Shown here in pieces: positions 16,718-28,059 of a DNA stretch of 64,000 bases (within the stretch, counting starts at the first letter, position 1; every line of letters begins with the position of its first letter). The stretch is taken from contig NZ_CP108143.1 in NCBI RefSeq assembly GCF_036206005.1, positions 5,113,501 through 5,177,500 of the forward strand, in the 5' to 3' direction. This DNA comes from Streptomyces sp. NBC_00178 (GTDB lineage Bacteria; Actinomycetota; Actinomycetes; Streptomycetales; Streptomycetaceae). The translations under genes were made by a program, and so were the position numbers. A model generated the notes under the pieces. The model was given only the letters and a program-made list of their open reading frames with translations. It had not been told where the DNA came from and ran no database searches.

Positions 16718-18589
16718 TCACGCCAGGCTCTCGCGCCACGCGCGGTGCAGCCCCGCGAACCGGCCGGTCCCCGCGATGAGATCCGCCGGGGCTCCGTCCT
16801 CGACCACGCACCCCCGCTCCATCACCAGCACGCGGTCGGCGATCTCCACCGTCGACAGCCGGTGGGCGATCACCACGGCGGTGCGCCCGTGCAGCACGGT
16901 GTCCATCGCACGCTGCACCGCCCGCTCGCCGGGCACGTCGAGCGAACTCGTCGCCTCGTCCAGGATCAGCACCGCCGGATCCGCCAGCAACGCCCGTGCG
17001 AAGCCGACCAGTTGCCGCTGCCCCGCGGAGATGCGGCCACCGCGCTTGCGTACGTCGGTGGCGTAGCCGTCGGGCAGGGCGCTGATGAAGTCGTGCGCCC
17101 CGATCGCCTTGGCCGCGTGCTCGATCTCCTCGGGCGTCGCGTCCGGACGGCCGATCGCGATGTTCTCGGCGATCGTCCCGGAGAACAGGAACGCCTCCTG
17201 GGTCACCATCACCACGCCCCGCCGCAGTTCGCCGGTGGCCAGATCGCGCAGATCCGTCCCGTCGAGCAGCACCCGTCCCTCCGTCGGGTCGTAGAAGCGC
17301 GCCAGCAGCTTGGCCAGCGTCGACTTGCCCGCGCCCGTCGAACCGACCACCGCCACCGTCTGGCCCGCCGGGATCGTCAGGGCGAAGCGGGGCAGGACCT
17401 CGCCGCCCGTCCGGTACGCGAACCGCACCCCGTCGAAGGTGACCTCACGTCCCGGGTGCTCGCCGGCCGAGGGCGGCAGCGCCTTCGGCGCGAGCGGTTC
17501 CGGGACGGAGGGCGTCTGGGCCAGCAGGCCGGCGATCTTCTCCAGCGAGGCGGCCGCCGACTGGTAGGAGTTGAGGAACATCGCGAGCCGGTCGATCGGG
17601 TCGTAGAGCCTGCGGAGATAGAGCACGGCGGCCGCCAGCACGCCGAGGGCCAGCGTGCCCGACGCCACACGGTAGGCACCCCACAGCACCATGCCGGCCA
17701 CCGCCGTGTTGGCGACCAGCCGGGACCCGACGACGTAACGGGCCATCTCCAGCAGGGCGTCGCCGTTCGTACGTTCGTGGCGGTGGTTGAGCACCGCGAA
17801 GTCCTGGTCGTTGGCGCGCTCCCGGCGGAAGGCCTGCACGGGACGGATCCCGTTCATCGTCTCGGCGAACTTCACGATGACCCCGGCCATCGCCGACGAG
17901 CGGGCCGAGTAGGCATCGGCGGCCCGCCGGCGGTAGCTCCGCACCAGCAGGTACAGGGGAGCGAAGGAGGCCACCGCGATGGCCCCGATGCCGAGATCGA
18001 GCCAGAAGAGCAGCAGCGAGATCGACACGAACGACAGGATCACGCCGATCAGTTCCTGGAGCCCCTCGCTGAGCAGTTCGCGCAGGGACTCCACGTCCGT
18101 CGTCGACCGGGAGATCAGCCGGCCCGAGGTGTAGCGCTCGTGGAAGTCCACACTCAGCGCCTGGGCGTGGCGGAAGATCCGGCCGCGCAGGTCCAGCAGC
18201 ACGTCCTGGTTGATCCGCGCGGCCGCCCGGATGAAGGCGTACTGCATGATCCCGCCGGCCAGCGAACACAGCGCGTACCCGGCGCCGACGGCGGCCAGCG
18301 GCCCGTAGTCGTGGTCCCGGAACGCCGGCACGCCGCTGTCGATCGCGTACGCCACCAGCAGCGGCCCCGCCTGTACGGCCGCCTGCTGGACCAGCAGCAG
18401 GAGGGAGGCCACCACCACCCTGGCCCGCATCGGGCCGAGCAGGGACATCAGCAGTGCCCGGGTCGCGCCCCTGGGCGTGGGGAGGGAGTCGCCCTCGAAG
18501 GCGTCGTCCTCCGGGCGCGCCGGCCCGGGTCCCCCGTCGGGCAGGTCGTCGCCGGCCAGGGCGGGACCGTCGGCTGTCGTACTGCTCAT
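16718..18589 (-). CDS. ABC exporter half-transporter B (TMD-NBD)
   Basis: A 623-residue membrane exporter subunit: six transmembrane helices (about 60-340) followed by an ATPase domain. Walker A is GSTGAGKST, the Walker B region is VLILDEATSSLD, and the H-loop is AHRLS. The signature motif reads ISAGQRQ rather than LSGGQ, typical of the less active site in heterodimers. The ATG overlaps the stop of the upstream exporter gene by 4 bases (18586-18589), so the two are coupled and surely form one complex. The substrate cannot be told from sequence; lipid, drug and peptide exporters all share this fold. Confidence 0.92.
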   Translation of the reverse strand: MSSTTADGPALAGDDLPDGGPGPARPEDDAFEGDSLPTPRGATRALLMSLLGPMRARVVVASLLLLVQQAAVQAGPLLVAYAIDSGVPAFRDHDYGPLAAVGAGYALCSLAGGIMQYAFIRAAARINQDVLLDLRGRIFRHAQALSVDFHERYTSGRLISRSTTDVESLRELLSEGLQELIGVILSFVSISLLLFWLDLGIGAIAVASFAPLYLLVRSYRRRAADAYSARSSAMAGVIVKFAETMNGIRPVQAFRRERANDQDFAVLNHRHERTNGDALLEMARYVVGSRLVANTAVAGMVLWGAYRVASGTLALGVLAAAVLYLRRLYDPIDRLAMFLNSYQSAAASLEKIAGLLAQTPSVPEPLAPKALPPSAGEHPGREVTFDGVRFAYRTGGEVLPRFALTIPAGQTVAVVGSTGAGKSTLAKLLARFYDPTEGRVLLDGTDLRDLATGELRRGVVMVTQEAFLFSGTIAENIAIGRPDATPEEIEHAAKAIGAHDFISALPDGYATDVRKRGGRISAGQRQLVGFARALLADPAVLILDEATSSLDVPGERAVQRAMDTVLHGRTAVVIAHRLSTVEIADRVLVMERGCVVEDGAPADLIAGTGRFAGLHRAWRESLA

Positions 18590-20400
18590 CGGGTGCCGCC
18601 CTCCTCGGGCACGAGGACACCGGCGCCGTCATGGGCACCGGCCATCAGCCAGGCGTACTCGGAGCTGGTCCGCAGGAGTTCCTGATGGGTGCCCACGGCG
18701 GTGATCCGGCCCTCCGACAGGAGCGCCACCCGGTCCGCGAGCATCACGGTGGACGGGCGGTGCGCGACGACCACGGCCGTCGTATCCGCCAGAACGCGCC
18801 GCAGAGCCGCCTCCACCAGGGCTTCCGTGTGCACGTCCAGCGCCGACAGGGGATCGTCGAGCACGAGGAACCGGGGCCCGCCGACCACGGCGCGGGCCAG
18901 CGCGAGGCGCTGACGCTGACCGCCGGAGAGGCTCAGCCCCTGCTCCCCGACCTGGGTGCCGGCGCCCTGCGGGAGGTCGTCGACGAAGCCCGCCTGCGCG
19001 ACGGACAGGGCACGGCGCAGGTCCTCCTCGCCCGCTCCCTCCGCACCCATCAGCACGTTCTCCGCGACCGTGGCCGAGAAGAGGGTCGGCTCCTCGAAGG
19101 CCACCGACACCAGCTCGCGCAGCCTGGGACGCTCCATCAGGGCGATGTCCTCGCCGTCCAGCAGGATCCGGCCGGCGGTCACGTCGTGCAGCCGGGGGAC
19201 GAGGGCCGTCAGCGTCGTCTTGCCGGAACCCGTCGCGCCGACCAGGGCCATCGTCTCGCCGGGACGGACCCGCAGGTCGATCCGGGCGAGCACCGGCGGG
19301 GAGCCGGGACCGGCGTCGGGGTAGCGGAACTCCACGCCCTCGAAGACGATGCCCGCCTCGCCCGCACCCGCCTTCCCCGCAGGGCCGCCCGGCCCCTCGG
19401 GCTGGGGTTCCTCGGCGACGTCCATCACCTCGAAGAAGCGGTCGGCGGCGGTGGCCGACTCCTGGCTCATCGCCAGCAGGAACCCGATCGACTCGACGGG
19501 CCAGCGCAACGCGAGGGCGGTCGACAGGAAGGCCACCAGCGTCCCCGCCGACAACGCGCCGTCCGCCACCTGCACCGTGCCGAGCACCAGCGCCGCCCCG
19601 ATGGCCAGCTCGGGGATGGCGGTGACGAGCGCCCAGATCCCGGCGAGGAGCCGCGCCTTGCCCAGCTCGGTACCGCGCAGCCGCAGGGCGAGCGTGCGGA
19701 AGGCCAGTGCCTGGCTGCGGTTCCGGCCGAAGCCCTTGACGATCCGGATGCCGAGCACGCTCTCCTCGACGACCGTCGTGAGGTCACCGACCTGGTCCTG
19801 GGCCTTGCGGGCCACCAGCGCGTACTTCGTCTCGAAGAGGGAGCACAGGATCATCAACGGCACCGCGGGCACCAGCAGGACCAGTCCCAGAGACCAGTCC
19901 TGGGCGAACAGGATGACGAAACCGACCAGGATCGTGGTCCCGTTCACCAGCAGGAAGGTCAGCGGGAAGGCCAGGAACATCCGCATGAGCATCAGGTCCG
20001 TGGTGCCGCGGGAGAGGAGCTGACCCGAGGGCCAGCGGTCGTGGAACGCCACGGGCAGGCGCTGCAGGTGGCGGTAGAGGTCGGCGCGCATCGACGCCTC
20101 CACGCTCGCCAGCGGCCGGGCCACGAGCCACCGGCGCAGCCCGAACAGTCCTGCCTCCAGGATGCCCAGCAGCAGCAGCCAGAGCGCCCCCAGCCACACC
20201 CCGCCGGGGTCGCGCCGCGCTACCGGGCCGTCCACCATCCACTTCAGTACGAGGGGGATGACCAGGGTGAGGGAGGAGGCCACAACGGCCACGAGCGCGG
20301 CACCGAGCCAGCGCGTACGCACCGGCCGGACGTAGGGCCACAGGCGCAGGAGGGAGCGCACGGCGGACCGGTCCGTGGGCTCTGCAGGTTTTTCGGGCAT
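18586..20400 (-). CDS. ABC exporter half-transporter A (TMD-NBD)
   Basis: The 604-residue partner of the downstream exporter gene. It has a six-helix membrane domain, then an ATPase with Walker A GATGSGKTT, canonical signature LSGGQRQR, Walker B FLVLDDPLSALD and H-loop AHRPS. Having D rather than E after Walker B (LDDP) suggests one ATP site is degenerate; such asymmetry is known in heterodimeric exporters. ATG 20400 has no ribosome binding site but lies 8 bases after a possible -10 (TAGGCT), so a leaderless transcript is likely. A palindrome overlies that -10. Substrate unknown. Confidence 0.91.
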   Translation of the reverse strand: MPEKPAEPTDRSAVRSLLRLWPYVRPVRTRWLGAALVAVVASSLTLVIPLVLKWMVDGPVARRDPGGVWLGALWLLLLGILEAGLFGLRRWLVARPLASVEASMRADLYRHLQRLPVAFHDRWPSGQLLSRGTTDLMLMRMFLAFPLTFLLVNGTTILVGFVILFAQDWSLGLVLLVPAVPLMILCSLFETKYALVARKAQDQVGDLTTVVEESVLGIRIVKGFGRNRSQALAFRTLALRLRGTELGKARLLAGIWALVTAIPELAIGAALVLGTVQVADGALSAGTLVAFLSTALALRWPVESIGFLLAMSQESATAADRFFEVMDVAEEPQPEGPGGPAGKAGAGEAGIVFEGVEFRYPDAGPGSPPVLARIDLRVRPGETMALVGATGSGKTTLTALVPRLHDVTAGRILLDGEDIALMERPRLRELVSVAFEEPTLFSATVAENVLMGAEGAGEEDLRRALSVAQAGFVDDLPQGAGTQVGEQGLSLSGGQRQRLALARAVVGGPRFLVLDDPLSALDVHTEALVEAALRRVLADTTAVVVAHRPSTVMLADRVALLSEGRITAVGTHQELLRTSSEYAWLMAGAHDGAGVLVPEEGGTR

Positions 20401-20405
20401 CAGGA

Positions 20406-20422
20406 GTGAGCCTAAGGTTCAC
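20406..20422 (-). promoter_or_regulatory. 17-bp palindrome over the exporter's putative leaderless promoter
   Basis: On the minus strand the site reads GTGAACCT-T-AGGCTCAC, with 7 of 8 arm bases matching. It contains the candidate -10 TAGGCT, 8 bases before the exporter ATG. A protein bound here would block initiation. The arms share AGGCTCAC with DmdR/IdeR iron boxes, but the symmetry centre is displaced, so an iron repressor is only one possibility. Confidence 0.5.
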
Positions 20423-20553
20423 CACTGACATCACTCACCTGGTTTTCGGGTCACGCCGGCCGGGCCGCAGCGCCGTATCAGCCGATCGGCCGATGCGGTC
20501 CGGAGCCCGTCGGCGGATACCGGCGCCGCCCGGGCTCCGGAACCCTAGCGGGT

Positions 20554-21465
20554 ATGGCGATCATCGAAGTGCACGGGCTGGACAAGGCCTACGGGGGACG
20601 CCGAGTGGTCCACGGCGTGGGCTTCACCGTCGAGGAGGGGGAGATCTTCGGCATCCTCGGTCCCAACGGGGCGGGCAAGACCACCACCGTCGAATGTGTC
20701 GAGGGGCTGCGGGTGCCCGACGCCGGCACGGTCAGGGTCGCGGGCCTGGACCCCGCCGCCGACCGTCACGAGATCACCCGCCTGCTCGGCGCCCAGCTCC
20801 AGGAGAGCGAACTCCAGCCCGAACTGACCGTCCGGGAGGCGCTGGAACTCCACAGCGCCTTCTACCGGCAGCCCGCCGACCGGCACGCGCTCGCGGGACG
20901 GCTGGGGCTGGAAGACCACCTGGACCACAGGTTCCGCCGGCTGTCGGGCGGCCAGAAGCAGCGCCTGTTCATCGCGCTCGCGCTCATCGGCGACCCGAGG
21001 GTGGTCGTGCTGGACGAGCTGACCACCGGCCTCGACCCGCGGGCCCGGCGGGACACCTGGCGGCTCATCGAGGAGATCCGCGACCGGGGCGTGACCGTCG
21101 TGCTGGTCACCCACTTCATGGAGGAGGCCCAGCGGCTCTGCGACCGGGTCGCGGTCATCGACGGGGGCCGGCTCGTCGCGCTCGACACCCCCGCCGGCCT
21201 GATCGGCGGTTCGGCCGCTTCGACGGTCATCTCCTTCACGCCCTCCGAGCCCCTTCCGGACAGCGGGGAACTCGCACGGCTGCCCGGGGCGGCGTCCGTC
21301 TCCGTCGGGCGGCAGGACGGACGGGTCGTGATCCACGGCACCGACGACACCGCGGACGCGGTGATCTCGCTGCTGGTCCGGCACCGCATCACCGCCCGTG
21401 GGCTCCGCGTCACGGAGACCGGCCTGGACGACGCCTTTCTCGGCCTCACCGGAAAGGACACCTGA
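20554..21465 (+). CDS. ABC-2 type exporter, ATP-binding protein
   Basis: A 303-residue ATPase of the DrrA/CcmA-like group: Walker A GPNGAGKTT, signature RLSGGQKQRLFIALAL, Walker B VVVLDELTTGLD, H-loop VTHFMEEA. The C-terminal 80 residues are the extra domain typical of drug-export ATPases. Start ATG 20554 has a poor ribosome binding site. The permease gene follows one base after its stop, then a sensor kinase and response regulator. Cytoplasmic, membrane-associated; probably exports a small molecule. Divergent from the heterodimeric exporter. Confidence 0.92.
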   Translation: MAIIEVHGLDKAYGGRRVVHGVGFTVEEGEIFGILGPNGAGKTTTVECVEGLRVPDAGTVRVAGLDPAADRHEITRLLGAQLQESELQPELTVREALELHSAFYRQPADRHALAGRLGLEDHLDHRFRRLSGGQKQRLFIALALIGDPRVVVLDELTTGLDPRARRDTWRLIEEIRDRGVTVVLVTHFMEEAQRLCDRVAVIDGGRLVALDTPAGLIGGSAASTVISFTPSEPLPDSGELARLPGAASVSVGRQDGRVVIHGTDDTADAVISLLVRHRITARGLRVTETGLDDAFLGLTGKDT

Positions 21466-21466
21466 G

Positions 21467-22249
21467 ATGACCTCCACCACCGCCGGCACGGAATCCGGCC
21501 TCCGGACGACAGGCCCGCTCGTCGCCGTCCTCCGGGCGGAGACCCGTCTCTTCCTGCGCGAGCCGGGCAGCCTGTTCTGGATCCTGGCCTTCCCCTCGGC
21601 CCTCCTGACGATCCTCGGCCTCATCCCCTCCTTCCGGGAGGACGACGACGCACTCGGGGGGCGCAGCGTCATCGACCTGTACGTGCCGGTGGCCGTCCTG
21701 CTCGCCATGATCATGGCCGGTCTCCAGGCCATGCCGCCCGTCCTCACCGGCTACCGCGAACGGGGCGTCCTGCGCCGCATGTCCGCCACACCGGTCCGGC
21801 CGTCGGCACTGCTCACCACCCAGATCGTGCTGCACGGCGCGGCCGCGCTCGGTTCGGCCGCCCTCGTCGTGGCCGTGGGACGCGCCGCCTTCGGCGTACG
21901 GCTGCCGGAACAGGCCGCCGGCTACCTGGTCGCCCTCCTCCTGGCCGTCGCCTGCGTCCTCGCGCTCGGCGCCACCATCTGCGCACTGTCACGGACGTCC
22001 AAAGCCGCGGCCGCCGCCGGTTCGGTGGCCTACCTGCTGACGATGTTCACCGCCGGGGTCTGGGTCCCCGTCCAGGCCATGCCGGACCTGCTGCGCCGCA
22101 CCGTCGAGTTCACTCCCTTCGGCGCGGCCTCCCAGGCGCTCGACCAGGCGGCCACGGGGAGTTGGCCCGACTGGACGCACCTCGTGGTCGTCGTGGCGTG
22201 GACGGCCGCACTGGGAGCGGTTTCGGCCCGGTTCTTCCGCTGGGAGTGA
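21467..22249 (+). CDS. ABC-2 type exporter, permease
   Basis: A 260-residue integral membrane protein with about six helices and the ABC-2 pattern: N-terminal LRAETRLFLREPGSLFWIL, then an extracytoplasmic loop (PSFREDDDALGGRS) and a conserved cytoplasmic stretch YRERGVLRRMSATPVRPS. The start is ATG 21467, one base after the ATPase stop, with AAAGGA upstream. It pairs with the preceding ATPase. The substrate is not predictable. Confidence 0.91.
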   Translation: MTSTTAGTESGLRTTGPLVAVLRAETRLFLREPGSLFWILAFPSALLTILGLIPSFREDDDALGGRSVIDLYVPVAVLLAMIMAGLQAMPPVLTGYRERGVLRRMSATPVRPSALLTTQIVLHGAAALGSAALVVAVGRAAFGVRLPEQAAGYLVALLLAVACVLALGATICALSRTSKAAAAAGSVAYLLTMFTAGVWVPVQAMPDLLRRTVEFTPFGAASQALDQAATGSWPDWTHLVVVVAWTAALGAVSARFFRWE

Positions 22250-22307
22250 GGCGGGTGCCGGGCGGGGGAGACTCGGTGTCCAGACGGGCACGAGCCGGGG
22301 GCGGACG

Positions 22308-23561
22308 ATGAGCGGCGGCACGACGGTCGAGCAGCGCTGGGAACAGTTCTACCGCTACGGCCCGTACACACTGCTCGGCATCGCCGTCCTGATGGCCGCG
22401 CTGTCCTCGGGCCTCGTCGGGATGTCCGGGGCGGAGAGGTCCGCGGCGGGGCTGCTCGCCGCCGCGGCCTGTGCGCTCCAGGTGTGGTGGGGCCGCGCCA
22501 GGCGGACGGCGCCCGCACGGCCGGCCGCCGCACAGGTCTACTACGCCCTGCGGACGCTGACCGCCTTCGCCCTCTGCTGGTGCAACCCGTTCTTCTCCGT
22601 CTACGCCATCGTGGGCTACTTCGACGCGGGGGAACTGCTGCCGAAACGCCTCGTGCGCGCCGGGCTGCTCTGCACCGCCGCCACCATGGCCGGTTCGCAG
22701 TCCGGAGGCGGGATGCCGCCCGCCTCGCTCACGAACTGGGCGGCCTTCGGCGCACTGTTCGTCCTGCACGCCTCGCAGGCACTCCTCTTCGGCAACCTGG
22801 GCGAGCGGGAGGCGGAGAGGACCAGGCACCAGGCCGGCACGATCGCCGAACTGGAGCGCGCCAACACCCGTCTCGCGCGGGCCATGGAGGAGAACGCCGG
22901 GCTGCACGCCCAACTTCTCGTCCAGGCCCGGGAAGCGGGGGTGTCCGACGAGCGGCGCAGGCTGGCCGCCGAGATCCACGACACCCTCGCCCAGGGCCTG
23001 GCGGGGATCATCACGCAACTCCAGGCAGCCACCTCCGCCGACGGCCCCGCCCTGGCCCGCGAGCACCTCGACCGGGCGGCGGGGCTCGCACGGCGGAGCC
23101 TCGGCGAGGCCCGTCGCTCGGTGCACGGCCTGGTGCCCGCCGCCCTGGAGCACGACGACCTGCCGGGAGCGCTGGGCAAGACGGTCGCGGACTGGTCCGA
23201 ACGCAGCGGAGTGCACGCGGAGTTCACCGTCACGGGCACCGTCGAACCGCTTCACGACGAGGTCGGTGCCACCCTGCTGCGCATCGCCGAGGAGTGCCTC
23301 GCCAACACCGCCCGGCACGCCTCGGCGACCCGAGCCGGTGTCACCCTCTCGTACATGGACGGCGAGATCACCCTGGACGTACGCGACGACGGCCGCGGCT
23401 TCGACCCCGCGGAGCCGCCTCCACGCGGCGGCACGGGCGGCTTCGGCCTCGGCGGGATGAGGGCCCGCGCGGAACGCGTCGCGGGCTCCGTCACGGTGGA
23501 GGCCGAGCCCGGCCTCGGCACCGCGGTCTCCGCGAGGGTGCCGCTGGTCCGGCGCGCCTGA
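22308..23561 (+). CDS. NarL/DesK-type sensor histidine kinase
   Basis: A 417-residue membrane kinase. Four to five hydrophobic helices occupy residues 18-165, with no large extracellular loop. A coiled coil (about 170-210), a HisKA_3 domain with phospho-acceptor H224 (AAEIHDTLAQGL) and a HATPase (ECLANTARHASA, then DDGRGFDP and GGFGLGGMRARAE) follow. It starts 58 bases after the ABC-2 permease and precedes its cognate regulator by 21 bases. Kinases with this topology beside ABC-2 exporters often sense membrane or drug stress, and that is the inference here. Confidence 0.93.
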   Translation: MSGGTTVEQRWEQFYRYGPYTLLGIAVLMAALSSGLVGMSGAERSAAGLLAAAACALQVWWGRARRTAPARPAAAQVYYALRTLTAFALCWCNPFFSVYAIVGYFDAGELLPKRLVRAGLLCTAATMAGSQSGGGMPPASLTNWAAFGALFVLHASQALLFGNLGEREAERTRHQAGTIAELERANTRLARAMEENAGLHAQLLVQAREAGVSDERRRLAAEIHDTLAQGLAGIITQLQAATSADGPALAREHLDRAAGLARRSLGEARRSVHGLVPAALEHDDLPGALGKTVADWSERSGVHAEFTVTGTVEPLHDEVGATLLRIAEECLANTARHASATRAGVTLSYMDGEITLDVRDDGRGFDPAEPPPRGGTGGFGLGGMRARAERVAGSVTVEAEPGLGTAVSARVPLVRRA

Positions 23562-23582
23562 GGGTCAGTAGGGTCACGCGGC

Positions 23583-24236
23583 ATGACCCCTGCCCCGGAC
23601 GCCTCGCGCACCATCACCCTCGTTCTCGTCGACGACCATCCCGTCGTACGGGACGGCCTGCGCTCCGTGTTCACCTCCGCACCCGGCTTCGAGGTGCTCG
23701 GCGAGGCCGCCGACGGAGTGACCGCCGTCGGTCTGGTCCGCAGTGCGGACCCGGACGTCGTGCTGATGGACCTGCGCATGCCGGGCGGCGGGGGTGTGGC
23801 GGCCATCGCGGAGCTGACGCGCCTGGGTGTCCGGTCCCGGGTGCTCGTCCTCACCACCTACGACACGGACTCCGACACCATCCCCGCCATCGAGGCGGGC
23901 GCGACCGGTTACCTGCTCAAGGACGCGCCCCGCGACGAGCTCTTCACCGCCGTACGCGCCGCCGCCGACGGCCGCACCGTCCTGTCGCCCGCCGTCGCCT
24001 CACGCCTCGTCTCACGGGTACGCACCCCGGCGCCCGGCCACGACGCGTTGTCCGCGCGGGAGCGCGAGGTGCTCGGCCTCGTCGCCCGGGGGACGTCCAA
24101 CCGGGCGATCGCGGCCGAGCTGTTCATCAGCGAGGCCACCGTGAAGACCCACCTCGCCCACGTCTTCGCCAAACTCGGTGCGAAGGACCGCGCCGCGGCG
24201 GTCGCCGTCGCCTACGAGCGCGGCATCCTCGGCTGA
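23583..24236 (+). CDS. NarL/LuxR-family response regulator
   Basis: A 217-residue two-domain regulator. The receiver domain has acidic pair D17-D18, phospho-acceptor D63 (VVLMDLRMPG) and the switch Thr/Lys (VLTTYD; LLKDAPRDE). The LuxR helix-turn-helix is at the C-terminus (LSAREREVLGLVARGTSNRA). It is the last gene of the ABC-2/two-component unit, and its likely first target is that operon. Its stop is 7 bases from the stop of convergent glgX, with no clear terminator between, so transcripts may overlap. Confidence 0.95.
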   Translation: MTPAPDASRTITLVLVDDHPVVRDGLRSVFTSAPGFEVLGEAADGVTAVGLVRSADPDVVLMDLRMPGGGGVAAIAELTRLGVRSRVLVLTTYDTDSDTIPAIEAGATGYLLKDAPRDELFTAVRAAADGRTVLSPAVASRLVSRVRTPAPGHDALSAREREVLGLVARGTSNRAIAAELFISEATVKTHLAHVFAKLGAKDRAAAVAVAYERGILG

Positions 24237-24243
24237 GTCCTCC

Positions 24244-26478
<2,235 letters not shown>

Positions 26479-26634
26479 CTCTCAGCCTCCTGCGGCTCGT
26501 CGGAGCGGCCACCCGCAGAAGGAGTCCGCGGCGTCCCGGCGGCGGCCTTCCTGATGGTGTCCTCACCCCTTGTTCTGCCCACCGGGGGGCCCGCACTCAC
26601 GTTTCCCCCGGACGACCCCTGTCGTTGGGGGAGC

Positions 26635-27855
26635 GTGAACCACGTAGCGAAGAGAGCACGGGCGGGTTCGACCGCCGTGCTGACATGGGCAGGACTGTTC
26701 ACCGTGCTGGCCGTACTGACCGGCTGCAGCGGCACGTCGTCGATCTTCGGTGACGACCGCTCACCCGGGGACGCCATCCGGATCGTCCCCAAGGACGGCG
26801 CCGCGGACGTCGGCGCCGACAGCCCGCTGGAGGTGACGGTCCCCGACGGCCGCCTCGAACGGGTCAGGGTCACCCGGATCGAGGACGCGGAGCAGCAGGA
26901 GGTGCCCGGCCGGATCGCGGGCGACGGCCGCTCCTGGGCTCCCCGGGACGACGGCCACCGGCTCGGGCTCGCCGGGAAGTACAGCGTCGAGGCGGTCGCG
27001 GTCGACGGGGACGGCCACCGCTCCGCCCGCAGCACGACCTTCACCACGCTGGTCCCCAAGGACCGCTTCATCGGCTACTTCAAGCCGGAGAACCGGTCCA
27101 CCGTCGGCACCGGGATGATCGTGTCCTTCGACTTCAGCCGGCAGATCACCGACCGGGCCGCCGTCGAGAGGGCCATCCGGATCACCACGGAACCCGAGGT
27201 CGAGGTGGCCGGCCACTGGTTCGGGAAGAACCGGCTCGACTTCCGCCCGGCGGGCTACTGGCAGCCCGGCACCGAGGTCACCGTCGACGTCGGCCTGCGG
27301 GACGTCGAAGGGGCTCCCGGCGTGTACGGCAGCCAGCGCAAGAAGGTGACCTTCCGGGTGGGCCGTTCCCAGACGTCCGTGGTGGACGTCGGCGAGCACA
27401 CCATGGAGGTGCGCCGCGACGGCGAGCTCGTCAGCGCCGTGCCGATCACGGCGGGCGCCGAGAAGACGACCACCTACAACGGGAAGATGGTCGTCTCCGA
27501 ACTGCACGACGTGACCCGGATGAACGGCGACACCGTCGGTTTCGGCGGCGAGTACGACATCAAGGACGTGCCCCACGCGATCCGTCTGACGAAGTCGGGC
27601 ACCTTCCTGCACGGCAACTACTGGGAGGACCCCGACATCTTCGGCTCGGAGAACACCAGCCACGGCTGCATCGGGCTGCGTGACGTGAAGGGCGGCGGTT
27701 CCGACACCCCCGCCGGATGGTTCTTCGAGCGCACGCTCGTCGGCGACGTGGTCGAGGTCGTCAACTCCGCCGACCGGACCGTCGCACCGGACAACGGCCT
27801 CGGCGGCTGGAACCTCGACTGGGCCCGGTGGAAGGCGGGCTCCGCGCTGCGCTGA
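26635..27855 (+). CDS. L,D-transpeptidase lipoprotein (first of a tandem pair)
   Basis: A 406-residue secreted enzyme that likely forms 3-3 cross-links in peptidoglycan. The n-region (VAKRARAG) and hydrophobic stretch end in lipobox VLTGC, so it should be a lipid-anchored extracytoplasmic protein. Two Ig-like domains (about 45-250) precede the YkuD domain, whose catalytic motif is HGNYW then SHGCIGLRD, with the nucleophilic Cys in SHGC. This matches the mycobacterial Ldt layout. Start GTG 26635 is very close to its GGGGGAG site, an unusual spacing, but no better start precedes the lipobox. A paralogue follows 204 bases downstream. Confidence 0.92.
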   Translation: MNHVAKRARAGSTAVLTWAGLFTVLAVLTGCSGTSSIFGDDRSPGDAIRIVPKDGAADVGADSPLEVTVPDGRLERVRVTRIEDAEQQEVPGRIAGDGRSWAPRDDGHRLGLAGKYSVEAVAVDGDGHRSARSTTFTTLVPKDRFIGYFKPENRSTVGTGMIVSFDFSRQITDRAAVERAIRITTEPEVEVAGHWFGKNRLDFRPAGYWQPGTEVTVDVGLRDVEGAPGVYGSQRKKVTFRVGRSQTSVVDVGEHTMEVRRDGELVSAVPITAGAEKTTTYNGKMVVSELHDVTRMNGDTVGFGGEYDIKDVPHAIRLTKSGTFLHGNYWEDPDIFGSENTSHGCIGLRDVKGGGSDTPAGWFFERTLVGDVVEVVNSADRTVAPDNGLGGWNLDWARWKAGSALR

Positions 27856-27874
27856 CCCCGGTCCGACCTGCGAA

Positions 27875-27901
27875 GGTCCCGGAGAACAGCTCTCCGGGAC
27901 C
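27875..27901 (+). terminator. Terminator between the two L,D-transpeptidase genes
   Basis: A perfect 11 bp stem GGTCCCGGAGA/TCTCCGGGACC closes on loop ACAGC, 19 bases after the first gene's stop. It implies that the paralogues are transcribed separately. Confidence 0.8.
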
Positions 27902-28059
27902 ACCGGGCGCCGCCGCAGGGCCACTTGGGACCGAACGGTGACATCCCGGGGGACTTCTCCTTACACGCCGTGTGATTATCTGGCGTCTGGCGTGCATGAA
28001 CAGCGCGCGGGGGTGCGGGCCATGGCGGGGCCAGGGCCGTGCGAGGGGAGACGACCACA

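Noticed and set aside
20406..20422. A true DmdR/IdeR iron box
   Set aside because: It shares AGGCTCAC with the consensus, but the palindrome centre is shifted and the outer bases do not match; kept only as an unassigned operator.
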